A stretch of DNA of 64,000 bases, taken from Corynebacterium choanae. Its GTDB lineage: Bacteria > Actinomycetota > Actinomycetes > Mycobacteriales > Mycobacteriaceae. Of this stretch, positions 1 to 9,298 are shown in pieces (the first letter of the stretch is position 1; each line of letters starts with the position of its first letter). The stretch lies in assembly GCF_003813965.1 (NCBI RefSeq), contig NZ_CP033896.1:2852001-2916000 (forward strand). The letters run 5' to 3'. The notes below the pieces were generated by a model that was not told the DNA's origin, made no database searches, and saw nothing but the letters and a program-made list of their open reading frames with translations. The translations under genes and the position numbers were made by a program.

Positions 1-515
1 TAGCGTTCCCGCTGCGGCGGGGCACCACGTGGCGCCGTACCCGGGCGGAACTTATCGACCCGCAGCAGCAAGAATCCAATCTGCTGCCAGGGATCGCCTC
101 CTTGTTCAATGGGGCGTTGCTCTCTGCCACAGCCTTAGAGCGGATCGGGGTACCCGACTATCGACTGTTTATCCGTGGCGACGAAGTGGAATATCACCGT
201 CGTCTGGTGCGCAGCGGTCTTCGTTTCGGTACCTGCCTGACCTGCGCATATCTGCACCCGAACGGGTCGGAGGAATTTAAACCAATCCTCGGCGGCCGCA
301 TGCACACCCAATATCCGGATAATGCCACGAAACGGTTTTTCACCTATCGCAACCGCGGCTATCTCATGAACCAGCCGGGGATGCGTCGCCTTATTCCGCA
401 AGAATATGCCCGTTTCGCCTGGTTCTTCCTGATTCAACAGAAAGACCCGGCCGGATTTTGGCGCTGGTTTACCCTGCATCAGCAAGGACGCAAGGAACAG
501 TTCCGCCGTCCTTAA
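1..515 (+). CDS. glfT1: Galactofuranosyltransferase GlfT1, C-terminal part
   Basis: Partial gene cut by the window edge; the reading frame is open from base 3 to the stop at 513-515. GlfT1 attaches the first galactofuranose residues to the decaprenyl-PP-GlcNAc-Rha linker of arabinogalactan on the cytoplasmic face of the membrane. The visible 170 residues match the C-terminal half of mycobacterial Rv3782 as I remember it: FPLRRG at the start, GIASLFNGAL, then FIRGDEVE with the acidic catalytic region, FGTCL, AYLHP, the MHTQYP motif and FFTYRNRGY. The C-terminus (GRKEQFRRP) is like the mycobacterial end. It lies upstream of dprE1, dprE2, aftA and emb, which build the arabinan on the galactan begun by this enzyme. 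Confidence 0.9.
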   Translation, partial: AFPLRRGTTWRRTRAELIDPQQQESNLLPGIASLFNGALLSATALERIGVPDYRLFIRGDEVEYHRRLVRSGLRFGTCLTCAYLHPNGSEEFKPILGGRMHTQYPDNATKRFFTYRNRGYLMNQPGMRRLIPQEYARFAWFFLIQQKDPAGFWRWFTLHQQGRKEQFRRP

Positions 516-726
516 CCCTGCAGGAACATCACGCAGTAATTTGCTTGGCAACAATTTTTTCCTGGCAAGGGAACCGGTTGCTATCCGCAGCAGACTAACT
601 ATTTCAGGCCGGTATTCCTAGCCTGCCAGCAACGAAAATACATCGAGAACATCTTCTCTGCTGGTGGGATACTTACCGACAGCCTACGTTTCGTCATCTA
701 CGCCACGTTTGGAGGCACCGCACATT

Positions 727-1122
727 ATGGACGAGCATTCCTCGTACACCCCATCCGGATCGATCAATCCCTGGACTATGCCAACCACCGGTATGCAATG
801 GTGTGATTGTGGTGCAGACTGCGAGCTTGAACGAGAAGAAGTCGCGGCAATGTTCACCGACCTCGGGTTTGACGACGGCAATCTTGTTCCGGTGGACGTG
901 GTCGCCGCAATCATTCAACACATTTGGGATTACGAGTCGGTGTGTGTGTTTTTTGTTGACCATCTGCGCCGCAGCCTGAAAGCCATCCACGGCTCGATGG
1001 AGACGATGGTGTTGTTTGCTGAGGCAGTCGATATTGTTGGCTATTTCACGAAAACGTGGCAAGGCTGCCCAGAGCTTGACGAATGCACCGACACCATCAA
1101 TTTTCTTCGGATTTTTGATTAG
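727..1122 (+). CDS. Hypothetical acidic protein
   Basis: A 131-residue protein with no family I recognise. I chose the ATG at 727 because GGAGG stands at 711-715; an in-frame GTG at 664 lacks a comparable site. The protein is acidic, has a Cys cluster near residue 20 (WCDCGADC) and helical stretches later (VVAAIIQHIWDY, TMVLFAEAVDIVGYF), so it looks like a small soluble folded protein. The Cys-x-Cys-x3-Cys group could bind metal, which is inference only. A longer reverse-strand frame covers the same bases but has poor protein character. Confidence 0.55.
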   Translation: MDEHSSYTPSGSINPWTMPTTGMQWCDCGADCELEREEVAAMFTDLGFDDGNLVPVDVVAAIIQHIWDYESVCVFFVDHLRRSLKAIHGSMETMVLFAEAVDIVGYFTKTWQGCPELDECTDTINFLRIFD

Positions 1123-1169
1123 CACGACCGGGTACAACCGCCCCCAAGCGCGCCCTGTGGGTAGGCAGG

Positions 1170-1715
1170 CTACTGAGGCTGTGGGGGCGCCGCTGCAGCC
1201 GGTTGCAAGGTGGGTGGCGGCAACGGGTGCACGCTGGCGGTGAAGGCGCGATGCGCCAGGGTTTTCAACCTGGTGTTGAGGTGTGGCAAGTCGGGTTCGT
1301 CGCGGCCAATGGATCCTTGCGCCCCGACGCAAAGCAGACTGTGTTCTTCTTCCGCGGCGGGAATAGTCAGCACCGCTTCGACGGTTATCGTCCACAATCC
1401 CACATCGAAACGGTCCACTGCCGCAGGGGAGGCGAAAAACTCGGCTACCGTGCACGTTTCGGTGCTGTGATCAGCGGGAAGACTGGGAACACTATTCGCG
1501 GTGACAGGCGGGGTGGGGGCGAAACTCATCCGGACTGCCTGCCGCAGCAGCGTCATTGGCGCCCCGCCACTGATGCCAATGAGTCGGGAGATTTCTTCCC
1601 GGCTGTGCACTATCCCGGCGCGCACAATGATGATCGTGGCTGCCGGTGAGGTGGCATGTTGTGCATGGTGGTGATCCAGGATGGCGACGTCGGCTATCCG
1701 CTGATCTGGGCTCAT
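1170..1715 (-). CDS. Hypothetical protein
   Basis: A 181-residue reverse-strand frame with an unrecognised product. It holds a His-rich stretch near the start (DHHHAQH), a hydrophobic beta-like strand (ATIIIVRAGIV), a helical REEISRLIG segment and a Pro/Ala-rich C-terminal tail. It follows another unrecognised gene (1860-2687) on the same strand with a gap of about 145 bases, so the two may be co-transcribed. The region also carries forward-strand frames of Arg/Gly-rich composition that I take as shadows. Whether it is truly coding rests on composition only. Confidence 0.45.
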   Translation of the reverse strand: MSPDQRIADVAILDHHHAQHATSPAATIIIVRAGIVHSREEISRLIGISGGAPMTLLRQAVRMSFAPTPPVTANSVPSLPADHSTETCTVAEFFASPAAVDRFDVGLWTITVEAVLTIPAAEEEHSLLCVGAQGSIGRDEPDLPHLNTRLKTLAHRAFTASVHPLPPPTLQPAAAAPPQPQ

Positions 1716-1859
1716 ACTGTGTAAGCGTAGCGATATTTCGACGATCCTGACCGCACCGGCAGCTTCCGTGGTGAGGCGAACGCCACCGGGGCGGTGCTCT
1801 TCGGCTTCACGGGCATCGGCTGGTTGCGTTGCGCGAGGGGATTATTACCGGCTGTAAGG

Positions 1860-2687
1860 CTACTGTTGCACCCCTGGCGTCTGTTCGCCGAGGGGTAGTG
1901 GGCGCGGATGTTCACCGAAGCTGTCGCGCAGATAGCTGCGCCGCCGCCGGGCTGATTCCACCGCCAACCAGGCGTCAACTATTGCAGCGACTTCCATGGT
2001 GGCAACAAAACAGTTGGCGGCCAGTGGTTCCCCGCGGAAACTGGTAGCAAACGGGGCGTTATCAATGGGGGCGATCGGGTCGAAGGCGAATGTTTTCAAC
2101 AGGGGGGTGGTCATTTTCCCGGTGGTGGCTTTTTCTTCCCGTCGCAGGGTTTTCCGCCGGCTGCTTTCCGCCCGGATGGCCTCGTTGAGCTCGGCGACGC
2201 CTGCATTTGCTGCGGCATACACGTCGGCGATACCACCGATTGTGGTGGCGGTTGCAAGCGCTGCCGCAAGCTGCGGGGTGTGCACATTGGTGCGGTCGGT
2301 GACGATAACCGCTGTGTGACGCAGCAGTGATTCGAGTTTTTCTTCATCACTGCGATGATCAGCGGTAGCGGCAAGCAGCTGTGCGGTGACTTCGCTGTCC
2401 GCGCCTGAGACGTCTGCTGCCGGGTCGTTTTCTGCTGCTGATTGCGCCGGATCAGTGACCTGTTCGACGGGGTGGGATTCCGGCTGCTGTGTTTGCGACT
2501 GCCCAATCACCCATGCCCCGTTCAAGCGACCGGTGATGGTTTGCGGCCCGGTGTGTACATGCCACACCACCACCGGCGCGGTGGGATCGTCACTGTTTTG
2601 GTCAATCACACTGATTACCGGATAAGAACTTGCCGCCGGTCCTTGCAGGAGCAGTGGCGTTTCGGATACTTGGTCATCGGCTGCCAT
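1860..2687 (-). CDS. Hypothetical protein, Ala/Asp-rich
   Basis: A 275-residue protein with no recognised family. The frame stays open upstream, but I place the start at the ATG at 2687 because the preceding codons look non-coding; no strong ribosome site is visible. The N-terminal part is beta-like (VVVWHVHTGPQTITGRLNGAW). The middle is acidic and low-complexity (residues about 70-100). A helical, charged stretch follows (NEAIRAESSRRKTLRREEKAT), and the C-terminal region ends in an Arg-rich segment (SARRRRSYLRDS). It starts about 200 bases from the divergently transcribed Nudix gene, so the promoters may share that gap. Confidence 0.6.
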   Translation of the reverse strand: MAADDQVSETPLLLQGPAASSYPVISVIDQNSDDPTAPVVVWHVHTGPQTITGRLNGAWVIGQSQTQQPESHPVEQVTDPAQSAAENDPAADVSGADSEVTAQLLAATADHRSDEEKLESLLRHTAVIVTDRTNVHTPQLAAALATATTIGGIADVYAAANAGVAELNEAIRAESSRRKTLRREEKATTGKMTTPLLKTFAFDPIAPIDNAPFATSFRGEPLAANCFVATMEVAAIVDAWLAVESARRRRSYLRDSFGEHPRPLPLGEQTPGVQQ

Positions 2688-2901
2688 GTGATTCACTATA
2701 GATTGGTGTGCGGTCGTTGCCGCGAGATTGGTAGATGGTGGATACTCCAAGGTGTTGGCCAAACCGTGCCGGGAGCAGGATTTTTCGGCAGGAGTGCAGC
2801 CGCTTGGTACGCCTGCCCGAAGCAGGTGCTTGCTTGACTGCACCTGCCGGTGCGGCAACCGCTAGTGTGCAGGGAAATCAAAAGAACGAAAGCGGTGAGG
2901 T

Positions 2902-3342
2902 GTGGTGACAGTATCCCCGGAGCGTGCCGGTGCTGCGCAGCTGATTGTGGTGGGGGCGGTGATCTATGACGCGGCCTGCGATGCGGTGTTGTGTGCCCAA
3001 CGATCAGCCAAGATGAGCAACCCGCTGCTGTGGGAATTTCCTGGCGGCAAAGTGGAACCGGGGGAAACACCAACAGCCGCCCTAGTGCGGGAACTGCACG
3101 AAGAACTCGGTATCGTCGCCACCCTTGGAGCGGCGATCACCACCACTGTGTTCACCGTGGGACAGCGAACAGCAGCACTGCACACCTGGTGGGCAACCAT
3201 CACCGCCGGGATGCCGCAGCCGCACGAACACGCACAGGTAGCGTGGATTCCCCGCAGCACCCTGCACACGTTAGCGTTTTCACCAGCAGATATTCCCACT
3301 GTGCAGCTGGTACAAAATGCACCCCCGGAACAACACCAGTGA
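2902..3342 (+). CDS. mutT: Nudix hydrolase, MutT-type
   Basis: A 146-residue Nudix protein, probably hydrolysing oxidised nucleotides such as 8-oxo-dGTP. The Nudix box is complete: GGKVEPGE at residues about 50-57, followed by REL and EELGI. The preceding LLWEFPGGK is the usual MutT context, and WWAT plus a late AW are typical of MutT/CTP pyrophosphohydrolase relatives. Length fits MutT (about 130-150). I chose the first of two tandem GTG codons; the purine-rich GTGAGG just before it sits very close. The exact substrate cannot be told from sequence. It stands alone, convergent with the next reverse-strand gene. Confidence 0.85.
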   Translation: MVTVSPERAGAAQLIVVGAVIYDAACDAVLCAQRSAKMSNPLLWEFPGGKVEPGETPTAALVRELHEELGIVATLGAAITTTVFTVGQRTAALHTWWATITAGMPQPHEHAQVAWIPRSTLHTLAFSPADIPTVQLVQNAPPEQHQ

Positions 3343-3402
3343 CCTGCTGCTGCGGCAGCAAACTAGCGAAGATGATGAGCCGTGAGGCGCACAGTGGCCG
3401 CG

Positions 3403-4017
3403 TCACACAATATCGGCAGGATGCTCAACTTCTTCCACCAAGGCACGACCGACCTGCAGTTTCAGCTGGTCAGCACAAGCAACAAGCACACCCGCATCAA
3501 GCAGCGCTAACACCGTGTACGGTTTGGTGACGCCGACCTTGCGCAGCAGCTTCGCCAAAGGATAAGACAACAGACGGTCGGCGGCCACACCCAGCAGCAA
3601 CGACACGCTGATCACACTGCCGGCGGTCAGCAACGATCGCCACGAAAATTGTTCCCCAACGAGCGCGAACTGATCCTTCAACCGGTCGGCGAAAGAGGTG
3701 CGGGAAAGACCGGATTCGGCAAAAATCGCGGCGGCTTCTTCCCGAACTTGCTGATCAATATCCACCACCCCAGTGACGTCCTGCTCAGAGGCGCTCAGCA
3801 CAATCGGATCGGTTTCCATCGTGCGCACGATCAGCGCGGTAGCAACCACCCCGGTGGCACAGGACAGCAAGCCGATAAGCGACCAGCGGCGCGCCGGGGC
3901 AGGCACATAGTCGCCAAGTGCAACACTGCCGAGATACGAGCCTGCCAGGGTGAGTTTCACACTGGTGGGAAGGTCGTAGGACTTTTGCGCAAGAAGCCGT
4001 TGTTGCATACCAGTCAT
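3403..4017 (-). CDS. Hypothetical membrane protein
   Basis: A 204-residue protein of unknown function. The start is set at the ATG at 4017, giving MTGMQQRLLAQ; longer versions have a His/Arg-rich, non-coding-looking prefix. Hydrophobic segments are visible near residues 20-35, 45-65 (WSLIGLLSCATGVVATALIV) and 125-150 (SLLTAGSVISVSLLLGVAADRLL), with a further weak one near residues 170-185. An acidic soluble loop lies between the second and third. It is divergent from the small gene at 4079, sharing a 60-base promoter gap. Confidence 0.65.
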   Translation of the reverse strand: MTGMQQRLLAQKSYDLPTSVKLTLAGSYLGSVALGDYVPAPARRWSLIGLLSCATGVVATALIVRTMETDPIVLSASEQDVTGVVDIDQQVREEAAAIFAESGLSRTSFADRLKDQFALVGEQFSWRSLLTAGSVISVSLLLGVAADRLLSYPLAKLLRKVGVTKPYTVLALLDAGVLVACADQLKLQVGRALVEEVEHPADIV

Positions 4018-4078
4018 CCTATAAGGATTGATCCGCCGATGAGTATGGCGGTGGGGCTTGCCCCTAGGATAGGTAACC

Positions 4079-4309
4079 ATGCTGGGAATGTTTAAAAAGA
4101 AAAATGACCACGATGTGCATATTGCCGCAGAGAACACGAATCTGCCACTGTCGAATGAGTTGACGCTGATGTTGGCGCAGGAGATCCCGATGCTGGATTC
4201 GGTGGCACGTGGCCGGGTGTATCGGATTTTGGAAGCGTATGACGGTCCAACGATTACCCGGCAAGATGATTTGCCGAAAGAAATCCGCGACTTGTTGGAT
4301 CTGTACTAG
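4079..4309 (+). CDS. Small hypothetical protein
   Basis: A 76-residue protein with a basic start (MLGMFKKKND) followed by an acidic, mostly helical body ending LPKEIRDLLDLY. I do not recognise the family. Codon use and composition look genuine. It is divergent from the membrane protein gene at 3403-4017. An alternative start is the Met at residue 4. Confidence 0.6.
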   Translation: MLGMFKKKNDHDVHIAAENTNLPLSNELTLMLAQEIPMLDSVARGRVYRILEAYDGPTITRQDDLPKEIRDLLDLY

Positions 4310-4455
4310 GCGCCGACCGGACTCGCAGCTGGTCACAGTGTGCTGGCGGTAGTGCAACTGACCCGCGATCGACACGCACTAGCTGTTACCGGTGTGGCGG
4401 ACTCGTGCATGCCCACCCACCCAATGTTTGATTGTGTCCGTTTTTGTCCGACTAC

Positions 4456-4488
4456 TTCCGGTTTGTGGTGGGTTTTTCCGGTTTGTGG
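4456..4488. promoter_or_regulatory. Paired 13-bp direct repeat upstream of dprE1
   Basis: TTCCGGTTTGTGG occurs at 4456-4468 and again at 4476-4488, exactly 20 bp apart, or about two helical turns. It lies in the 320-base gene-free stretch 4310-4629 ahead of dprE1. The spacing suits a regulator binding one face of the helix; that role is inference. The rest of the gap holds no gene that I can support. Confidence 0.3.
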
Positions 4489-4629
4489 CTAAGTTCACCG
4501 CACTCCTCTTGCCGGCTAGAAATATTGGTGTTGTGCAGCAGTTTTACCTGAGCGGCAGAAGGGGTGTGCGGCTGGCTGTTGGGCGCGGGATTGCCCGGTA
4601 GACAACCCAACCGAGTAGCCTGGTGCCCG

Positions 4630-6096
4630 ATGACTAGCACGACGGCCACGTCCAGCTCCGCTGCTTCGAGCGGTGCCTTCGGAGGCTTAGACACAGAAGC
4701 GCAGAAACTCACCGGTTGGGGTCGCACCGCCGCCACGACTGCCCAGGTGCTCTCAACGCCGGACTTGGACACTATCGTTGCTGCCGTACAGCAGGTGGCC
4801 GATGAAAACTCCACCAAACCAGATCATCTTCGCCGCGGTGTCATTGCCCGCGGCATGGGTCGCTCCTACGGGGATCCGGCGCAAAACGCCGGCGGCCTGG
4901 TCATCGACATGCAGCCGTTTAACCGGATTCATTCGATCGACACTGCGACCGCCATCGTCGACGTCGAAGGTGGGGTTACCCTCGACCAGTTGATGAAAGC
5001 TGCCCTCCCCTACGGGTTGTGGGTGCCGGTACTGCCCGGTACCCGCCAGGTCACCATCGGTGGCGCGATCGGGCCGGATATTCACGGGAAAAACCACCAC
5101 TCGGCTGGTTCCTTCGGCGACCATGTTGTTTCTATGGAGCTGCTCGTTGCTGACGGCCGCATTCTCCACCTGGAGCCGGAAGGCACCCCAGATGATCCGG
5201 ATGCGTCGCTGTTTTGGGCAACAGTCGGCGGCATGGGGCTCACCGGTATTATTCTGCGCGCCCGCATCAAGATGACCCGCACCGAAACCGCGTATTTTAT
5301 CGCCGACGGTGATCTCACCCAGTCGTTGGATGAAACCATCGAGTTCCACTCCGACGGTTCCGAGAAGAACTACACCTATTCTTCCGCCTGGTTTGATGCG
5401 ATTTCTGCCCCACCGAAGCTGGGACGTGCCGCCATCTCCCGCGGTTCGCTGGCCACCTTGGCACAGTTGGAAGAACTCTCCCCGAAGCTGGCGAAAGATC
5501 CACTGAAATTCAACGCCCCACAGCTGGTGACGGTGCCTGACATTTTCCCGTCGTTCACCATGAACAAACTGTCCATGATCGCCATCGGCGAGCTGTGGTG
5601 GCTAAAGTCCGGCACCTACCGCAACCAGGTGCAAAACCTCACCCAGTTCTATCAGCCGCTTGACTTGATCGGCGAATGGAACCGTGGCTACGGCAAGAAG
5701 GGCTTTTTGCAGTATCAGTTCGTGGTGCCACGCGAAGCAGTCGAGCCGTTTAAAGACATCGTCCGCGATATTCAAGCCTCTGGCCACTATTCGGCACTCA
5801 ACGTCTTTAAACTTTTCGGCGAAGGCAACCGGGCACCGCTGTCCTATCCGATGCCGGGCTGGAATGTGTGTGTCGACTTCCCCATCAAGAAGGGTCTTGG
5901 CGCGTTCCTGGACGACCTGGACAAGCGCGTCCACGAATTCGGTGGCCGTCTGTATCTGGCGAAGGAATCCCGCACCTCCCCGGAGATGTTCCATTCCATG
6001 TATCCGCAGATGGGTCAGTGGCTCGAGACTCGCCGGCGGATCGACCCGAATGGGGTTTTCGCCTCCGACATGTCGCGTCGCCTGGAACTGCACTAG
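4630..6096 (+). CDS. dprE1: Decaprenylphosphoryl-beta-D-ribose oxidase DprE1
   Basis: FAD flavoprotein that oxidises decaprenylphosphoryl-ribose to the 2-keto intermediate; DprE2 then reduces it to DPA, the only arabinose donor for cell-wall arabinan. With the ATG at 4630 it has 488 residues, about 27 more than the M. tuberculosis enzyme because of an N-terminal Ser/Ala-rich extension. Diagnostic stretches: [44 protein letters not shown] (FAD domain), [28 protein letters not shown] and [10 protein letters not shown]. The Cys in the last motif is residue 414, equivalent to Cys387 of M. tuberculosis DprE1, the residue trapped by benzothiazinones. A longer in-frame start at 4564 has no support. 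Confidence 0.95.
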   Translation: MTSTTATSSSAASSGAFGGLDTEAQKLTGWGRTAATTAQVLSTPDLDTIVAAVQQVADENSTKPDHLRRGVIARGMGRSYGDPAQNAGGLVIDMQPFNRIHSIDTATAIVDVEGGVTLDQLMKAALPYGLWVPVLPGTRQVTIGGAIGPDIHGKNHHSAGSFGDHVVSMELLVADGRILHLEPEGTPDDPDASLFWATVGGMGLTGIILRARIKMTRTETAYFIADGDLTQSLDETIEFHSDGSEKNYTYSSAWFDAISAPPKLGRAAISRGSLATLAQLEELSPKLAKDPLKFNAPQLVTVPDIFPSFTMNKLSMIAIGELWWLKSGTYRNQVQNLTQFYQPLDLIGEWNRGYGKKGFLQYQFVVPREAVEPFKDIVRDIQASGHYSALNVFKLFGEGNRAPLSYPMPGWNVCVDFPIKKGLGAFLDDLDKRVHEFGGRLYLAKESRTSPEMFHSMYPQMGQWLETRRRIDPNGVFASDMSRRLELH

Positions 6097-6279
6097 TTCC
6101 CCCGTTGTATAGCTGGCACCCAGCGTGGTGCCGGCAATATGGTGCAGCCGTTGCGGGTGACACAGGAGACAAGACCTCTGGGGTTGCCCGCCCTGGCTGT
6201 GCTCGACAACAGTGTTGTTGACTGTTTTTTGATGATTCTTCTCGAATGAACTTCTGCTATTTAAGGAATAACGAATACG

Positions 6280-7038
6280 ATGCGTGACGCAGTTGGTAAG
6301 GTGCAGCGGATTTTGCTGCTTGGTGGTACTAGTGAGATTGCTCGAGCAATCGCTGTGGAATATCTACACGCCGGCCCGTGTGAGGTGCTCGTCGCTGCCC
6401 GTGCAGGTTCCGCCTCGCTGGCTGCAACCCGCACCGAGTTGGAATCCCACGGTGCCACCGTGGTGGAGTATGCGTTTGATGCGCTCGATTTTGCTTCCCA
6501 TCCGCAGCTGATCGACGACGCGTTTAGCCGCGGCGATGTGGATATTGCGGTTGTGGCCTTTGGCGTATTGGGTGATGCGGAACAATTGTGGCAAGACCAG
6601 CCGAAGGCAGTGGAGGCCGCCCAAACCAACTACACCGCCGCGGTGAGTGTGGGTGTGCTGCTGGCGGAGCAGTTTAAACGCCAAGGCCACGGCTCTATTG
6701 TGGCGATCTCCTCGGTTGCCGGGGTGAAAGTACGTCGCTCGAATTTCGTCTACGGTTCGACGAAAGCCGGCTTCGACGGGTTTTACACCCAGCTCGGGGA
6801 GGCGCTGCGCGGCAGCGGTGCCCAGGTTGTGGTGGTGCGCCCCGGCCAGGTGCGCACGAAGATGACTGCCGACCTTGATGATGCGCCGTTGACCGTCAAC
6901 CGGGAAGATGTGGCGAAAGCAGCGGTGAAAGCGGTTGAAAACGGTACCCCGGTGGTGTGGTGCCATCCTGCCTTCCAGGCAGTGATGACCGTGCTGCAGC
7001 ATGTGCCCGCCCCGATTATGCGGAAACTGCCCATCTAG
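6280..7038 (+). CDS. dprE2: Decaprenylphosphoryl-2-keto-ribose reductase DprE2
   Basis: Short-chain dehydrogenase that completes epimerisation of decaprenylphosphoryl-ribose to arabinose together with DprE1. 252 residues, matching the family (about 254). Seen: N-terminal LLLGGTSEIA nucleotide-binding motif, FGVLGDAEQLWQ, NYTAAVSVGVLLAE, VAISSVAGVKVRRSNFVYGSTKAGFDGFY with the catalytic Ser, Tyr and Lys, VVRPGQVRTKM, and the C-terminal RKLPI shared with the mycobacterial protein. It follows dprE1 after 183 bases, rather wide for this pair. A 6-bp hairpin (GGCACC/GGTGCC, 6115-6132) lies in the gap and may process or pause the transcript. Confidence 0.93.
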   Translation: MRDAVGKVQRILLLGGTSEIARAIAVEYLHAGPCEVLVAARAGSASLAATRTELESHGATVVEYAFDALDFASHPQLIDDAFSRGDVDIAVVAFGVLGDAEQLWQDQPKAVEAAQTNYTAAVSVGVLLAEQFKRQGHGSIVAISSVAGVKVRRSNFVYGSTKAGFDGFYTQLGEALRGSGAQVVVVRPGQVRTKMTADLDDAPLTVNREDVAKAAVKAVENGTPVVWCHPAFQAVMTVLQHVPAPIMRKLPI

Positions 7039-7234
7039 CGTAACGACCACGCCACGGGTTTTTGCACAACCGTAATCTACCCGGTGAGCACACAGCCGAT
7101 ATTTACCTGGTTAGCACCTGTAACGATTCGACCCGCCGCCACAACTGTGGGGCAGTTAGATATCGTTGCAGGTGTTTGCGTATTTCGTCGCGCCCTGCCC
7201 GCAGTTGCCGGTGCAATATGCGAAACTTAAATGC

Positions 7235-9271
7235 ATGTCCCATCCAGTCGCTTCCGCTACGACACCACCGACCGTGCAACTGCCGGTTTCTGACCGGCAA
7301 GAATATGTCACCGATCTGCCTGGGGTTGGTAAAACCATTGCCAGCATTATTGCAGCAGGGCTGCTGGGCGGATGCGGCACTTTACTGTGCTGGCTGGTGC
7401 TGCAGCGCACCCATCTGCCAGCGTTCGGCTCCTCGAATGTGACTCGGGCACTGGCAACCTACGGGTCGGTGTGTGTGGTGCTGATTGTGGTGGCGTTGTG
7501 CTGGTGGTGGATTGCCGACGAGCATAAAGATCCCGCCGGTGATGATCCAGCAACGTTTTCCGACGATTTCCGTTTCGCACCGGTGCGTCCCCGCTGGCGG
7601 GTGTGGCTCACCACCGGATTGTGTTGGCTTGCCCCAGCAGGGCTGGTGGTGACTTGTTTGGCGATCCCGTTGGCGGCTACCCGCCTGTATTTGGATGGGA
7701 TCACGGTCGATCAAGGGTTCCGCACCCAGTTTTTAACCCGGTTAACTGATTCGTGGCGGCTGTCAGATATGAACTATATCGACATGCCGTCGTTTTATCC
7801 GGCCGGCTGGTTTTGGTTAGGTGGCCGGCTCGGCAACCTATTGGGACTGCCCGGCTGGGCCGTGTTTCAACCGTGGGCGCTGGTGTCTATGGCAGCGGCG
7901 TGTTCCATGCTGGTGCCAGTGTGGCAGCGGCTCACCGGTTCCCTGCCGGTGGCAGCAGCGATTGCCCTGGTATCCACTGCAGTCGTGTTGGTGGTTTCCG
8001 CGGAGGAGCCATATGCGGCGATTGTGGCCGCCGGGATTCCGGCAGCTACCGTGCTGATTCGCCGGGCGATGGAAGGACACCGGGCGGCACTGGTTGGGTT
8101 GGTGCTGTATTTGGGGGCATCCGCTTGCATGTACACCTTATACACGGCGGTGATGGCACTGTCGGTGATGATTTTCAGTGTGCTGTTTGCGGTGATCGTC
8201 GAAAAATCGTTGTGGCCGGTGCTGCGGATGATTGTCGTCGGGGTGGCGTCGATGGCGATCGCCGCATTGGTGTGGGCACCATATGTGCTTGCCCGCTACG
8301 TCACCGAATTGCCGTCGTCGGGGGCGACCGCCAACCACTATCTGCCCTTTGAGGGCACCGTGGTGCCGCTGCCGCTGTTTTCTTTTTCTGCCATCGGGGC
8401 GCTGTGCCTGCTGGGCACAATCTATTTGGTGATGCGCGCCTATGATCCCGATGTGCGCGCCATGGGTATTGCCCTGGTTGTGTTTTACGGCTGGGTGTTG
8501 GCGTCGATGATTATCACTATCTCGGGGCGTACCCTGCTGGGATTCCGCATGGATGCGGTAATTACTATGCAACTCGTTACCGCCGGGGTGTTGGCCTTGG
8601 CGGAGCTGCGGCTCACCGGGGTGAGCAAACTCTATCCGAATCGGATCTCTACCCAGCTTGGTCGCCGTATCACGGCGGTGATGATGGTGCTGTTGGCGCT
8701 GGCCGGGATCGGCTATGTGCAGCTGATTCCGCAGAAGAATGCGCCCGGACTGGATTTGGCGTACACCGACACTGATGGCGCCGGCAACCGGGCTGATCGG
8801 AAACCTGCCGACGCTGCCCGCTACTACAGTGAGATTGATGCGTTTCTCCAAAACCATGGGCTTTCACCGGCATCTACAGTGGTGCTCACCGACGAGTTGA
8901 ACTTTTTGTCCTACTATCCTTATCGCGGTTTCCAAGCAATGACGTCGCACTATGCGAATCCACTTGGCGAGTTTGATAAACGCAATGAAGCGATTGAACA
9001 GCTTGCCCTCGACTCGTGGGGGCCGCTGCAGCAGCCGGCCGCATTCCGGACAGCCCTTAGCGGGCTGCAATGGACTGCCCCGCAGGTGATGATATTCCGC
9101 GGCAAGATCGACGATTTCGACACCGGCTGGAAGTTTGACTTGGCGGAAGATATTTATCCCAATGATCCCAATGTGCGTTTCCGGGGCGTCTATTTTTCCC
9201 CGGCAGCCTTCGCCGACGGGTGGGATGTGTCTCAGATTGGGCCGTTCGTGGTGGCCGTGGCGGGTACTTAG
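7235..9271 (+). CDS. aftA: Galactan 5-O-arabinofuranosyltransferase AftA
   Basis: Integral membrane GT-C glycosyltransferase that places the first arabinofuranose on galactan from DPA. From the ATG at 7235 it has 678 residues, close to mycobacterial AftA (about 640). It shows many hydrophobic segments (first near residue 30, SIIAAGLLGGCGTLLCWLVL), a large first periplasmic loop with FLTRLTDSW and MNYIDMPSFYPAGWFWLGG, and a soluble C-terminal domain of about 190 residues. Assignment rests on these features plus its position between dprE2 and emb, the conserved order in this bacterial order. It ends 27 bases before emb, so the two are probably co-transcribed. Confidence 0.88.
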   Translation: MSHPVASATTPPTVQLPVSDRQEYVTDLPGVGKTIASIIAAGLLGGCGTLLCWLVLQRTHLPAFGSSNVTRALATYGSVCVVLIVVALCWWWIADEHKDPAGDDPATFSDDFRFAPVRPRWRVWLTTGLCWLAPAGLVVTCLAIPLAATRLYLDGITVDQGFRTQFLTRLTDSWRLSDMNYIDMPSFYPAGWFWLGGRLGNLLGLPGWAVFQPWALVSMAAACSMLVPVWQRLTGSLPVAAAIALVSTAVVLVVSAEEPYAAIVAAGIPAATVLIRRAMEGHRAALVGLVLYLGASACMYTLYTAVMALSVMIFSVLFAVIVEKSLWPVLRMIVVGVASMAIAALVWAPYVLARYVTELPSSGATANHYLPFEGTVVPLPLFSFSAIGALCLLGTIYLVMRAYDPDVRAMGIALVVFYGWVLASMIITISGRTLLGFRMDAVITMQLVTAGVLALAELRLTGVSKLYPNRISTQLGRRITAVMMVLLALAGIGYVQLIPQKNAPGLDLAYTDTDGAGNRADRKPADAARYYSEIDAFLQNHGLSPASTVVLTDELNFLSYYPYRGFQAMTSHYANPLGEFDKRNEAIEQLALDSWGPLQQPAAFRTALSGLQWTAPQVMIFRGKIDDFDTGWKFDLAEDIYPNDPNVRFRGVYFSPAAFADGWDVSQIGPFVVAVAGT

Positions 9272-9298
9272 CGCAGTTGTGAACTAGACTAGGGCGCC

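Noticed and set aside
694..1455. 253-codon reverse-strand frame
   Set aside because: It overlaps two better candidates in other frames and is Arg/His-rich with no domain signs, typical of a shadow frame.
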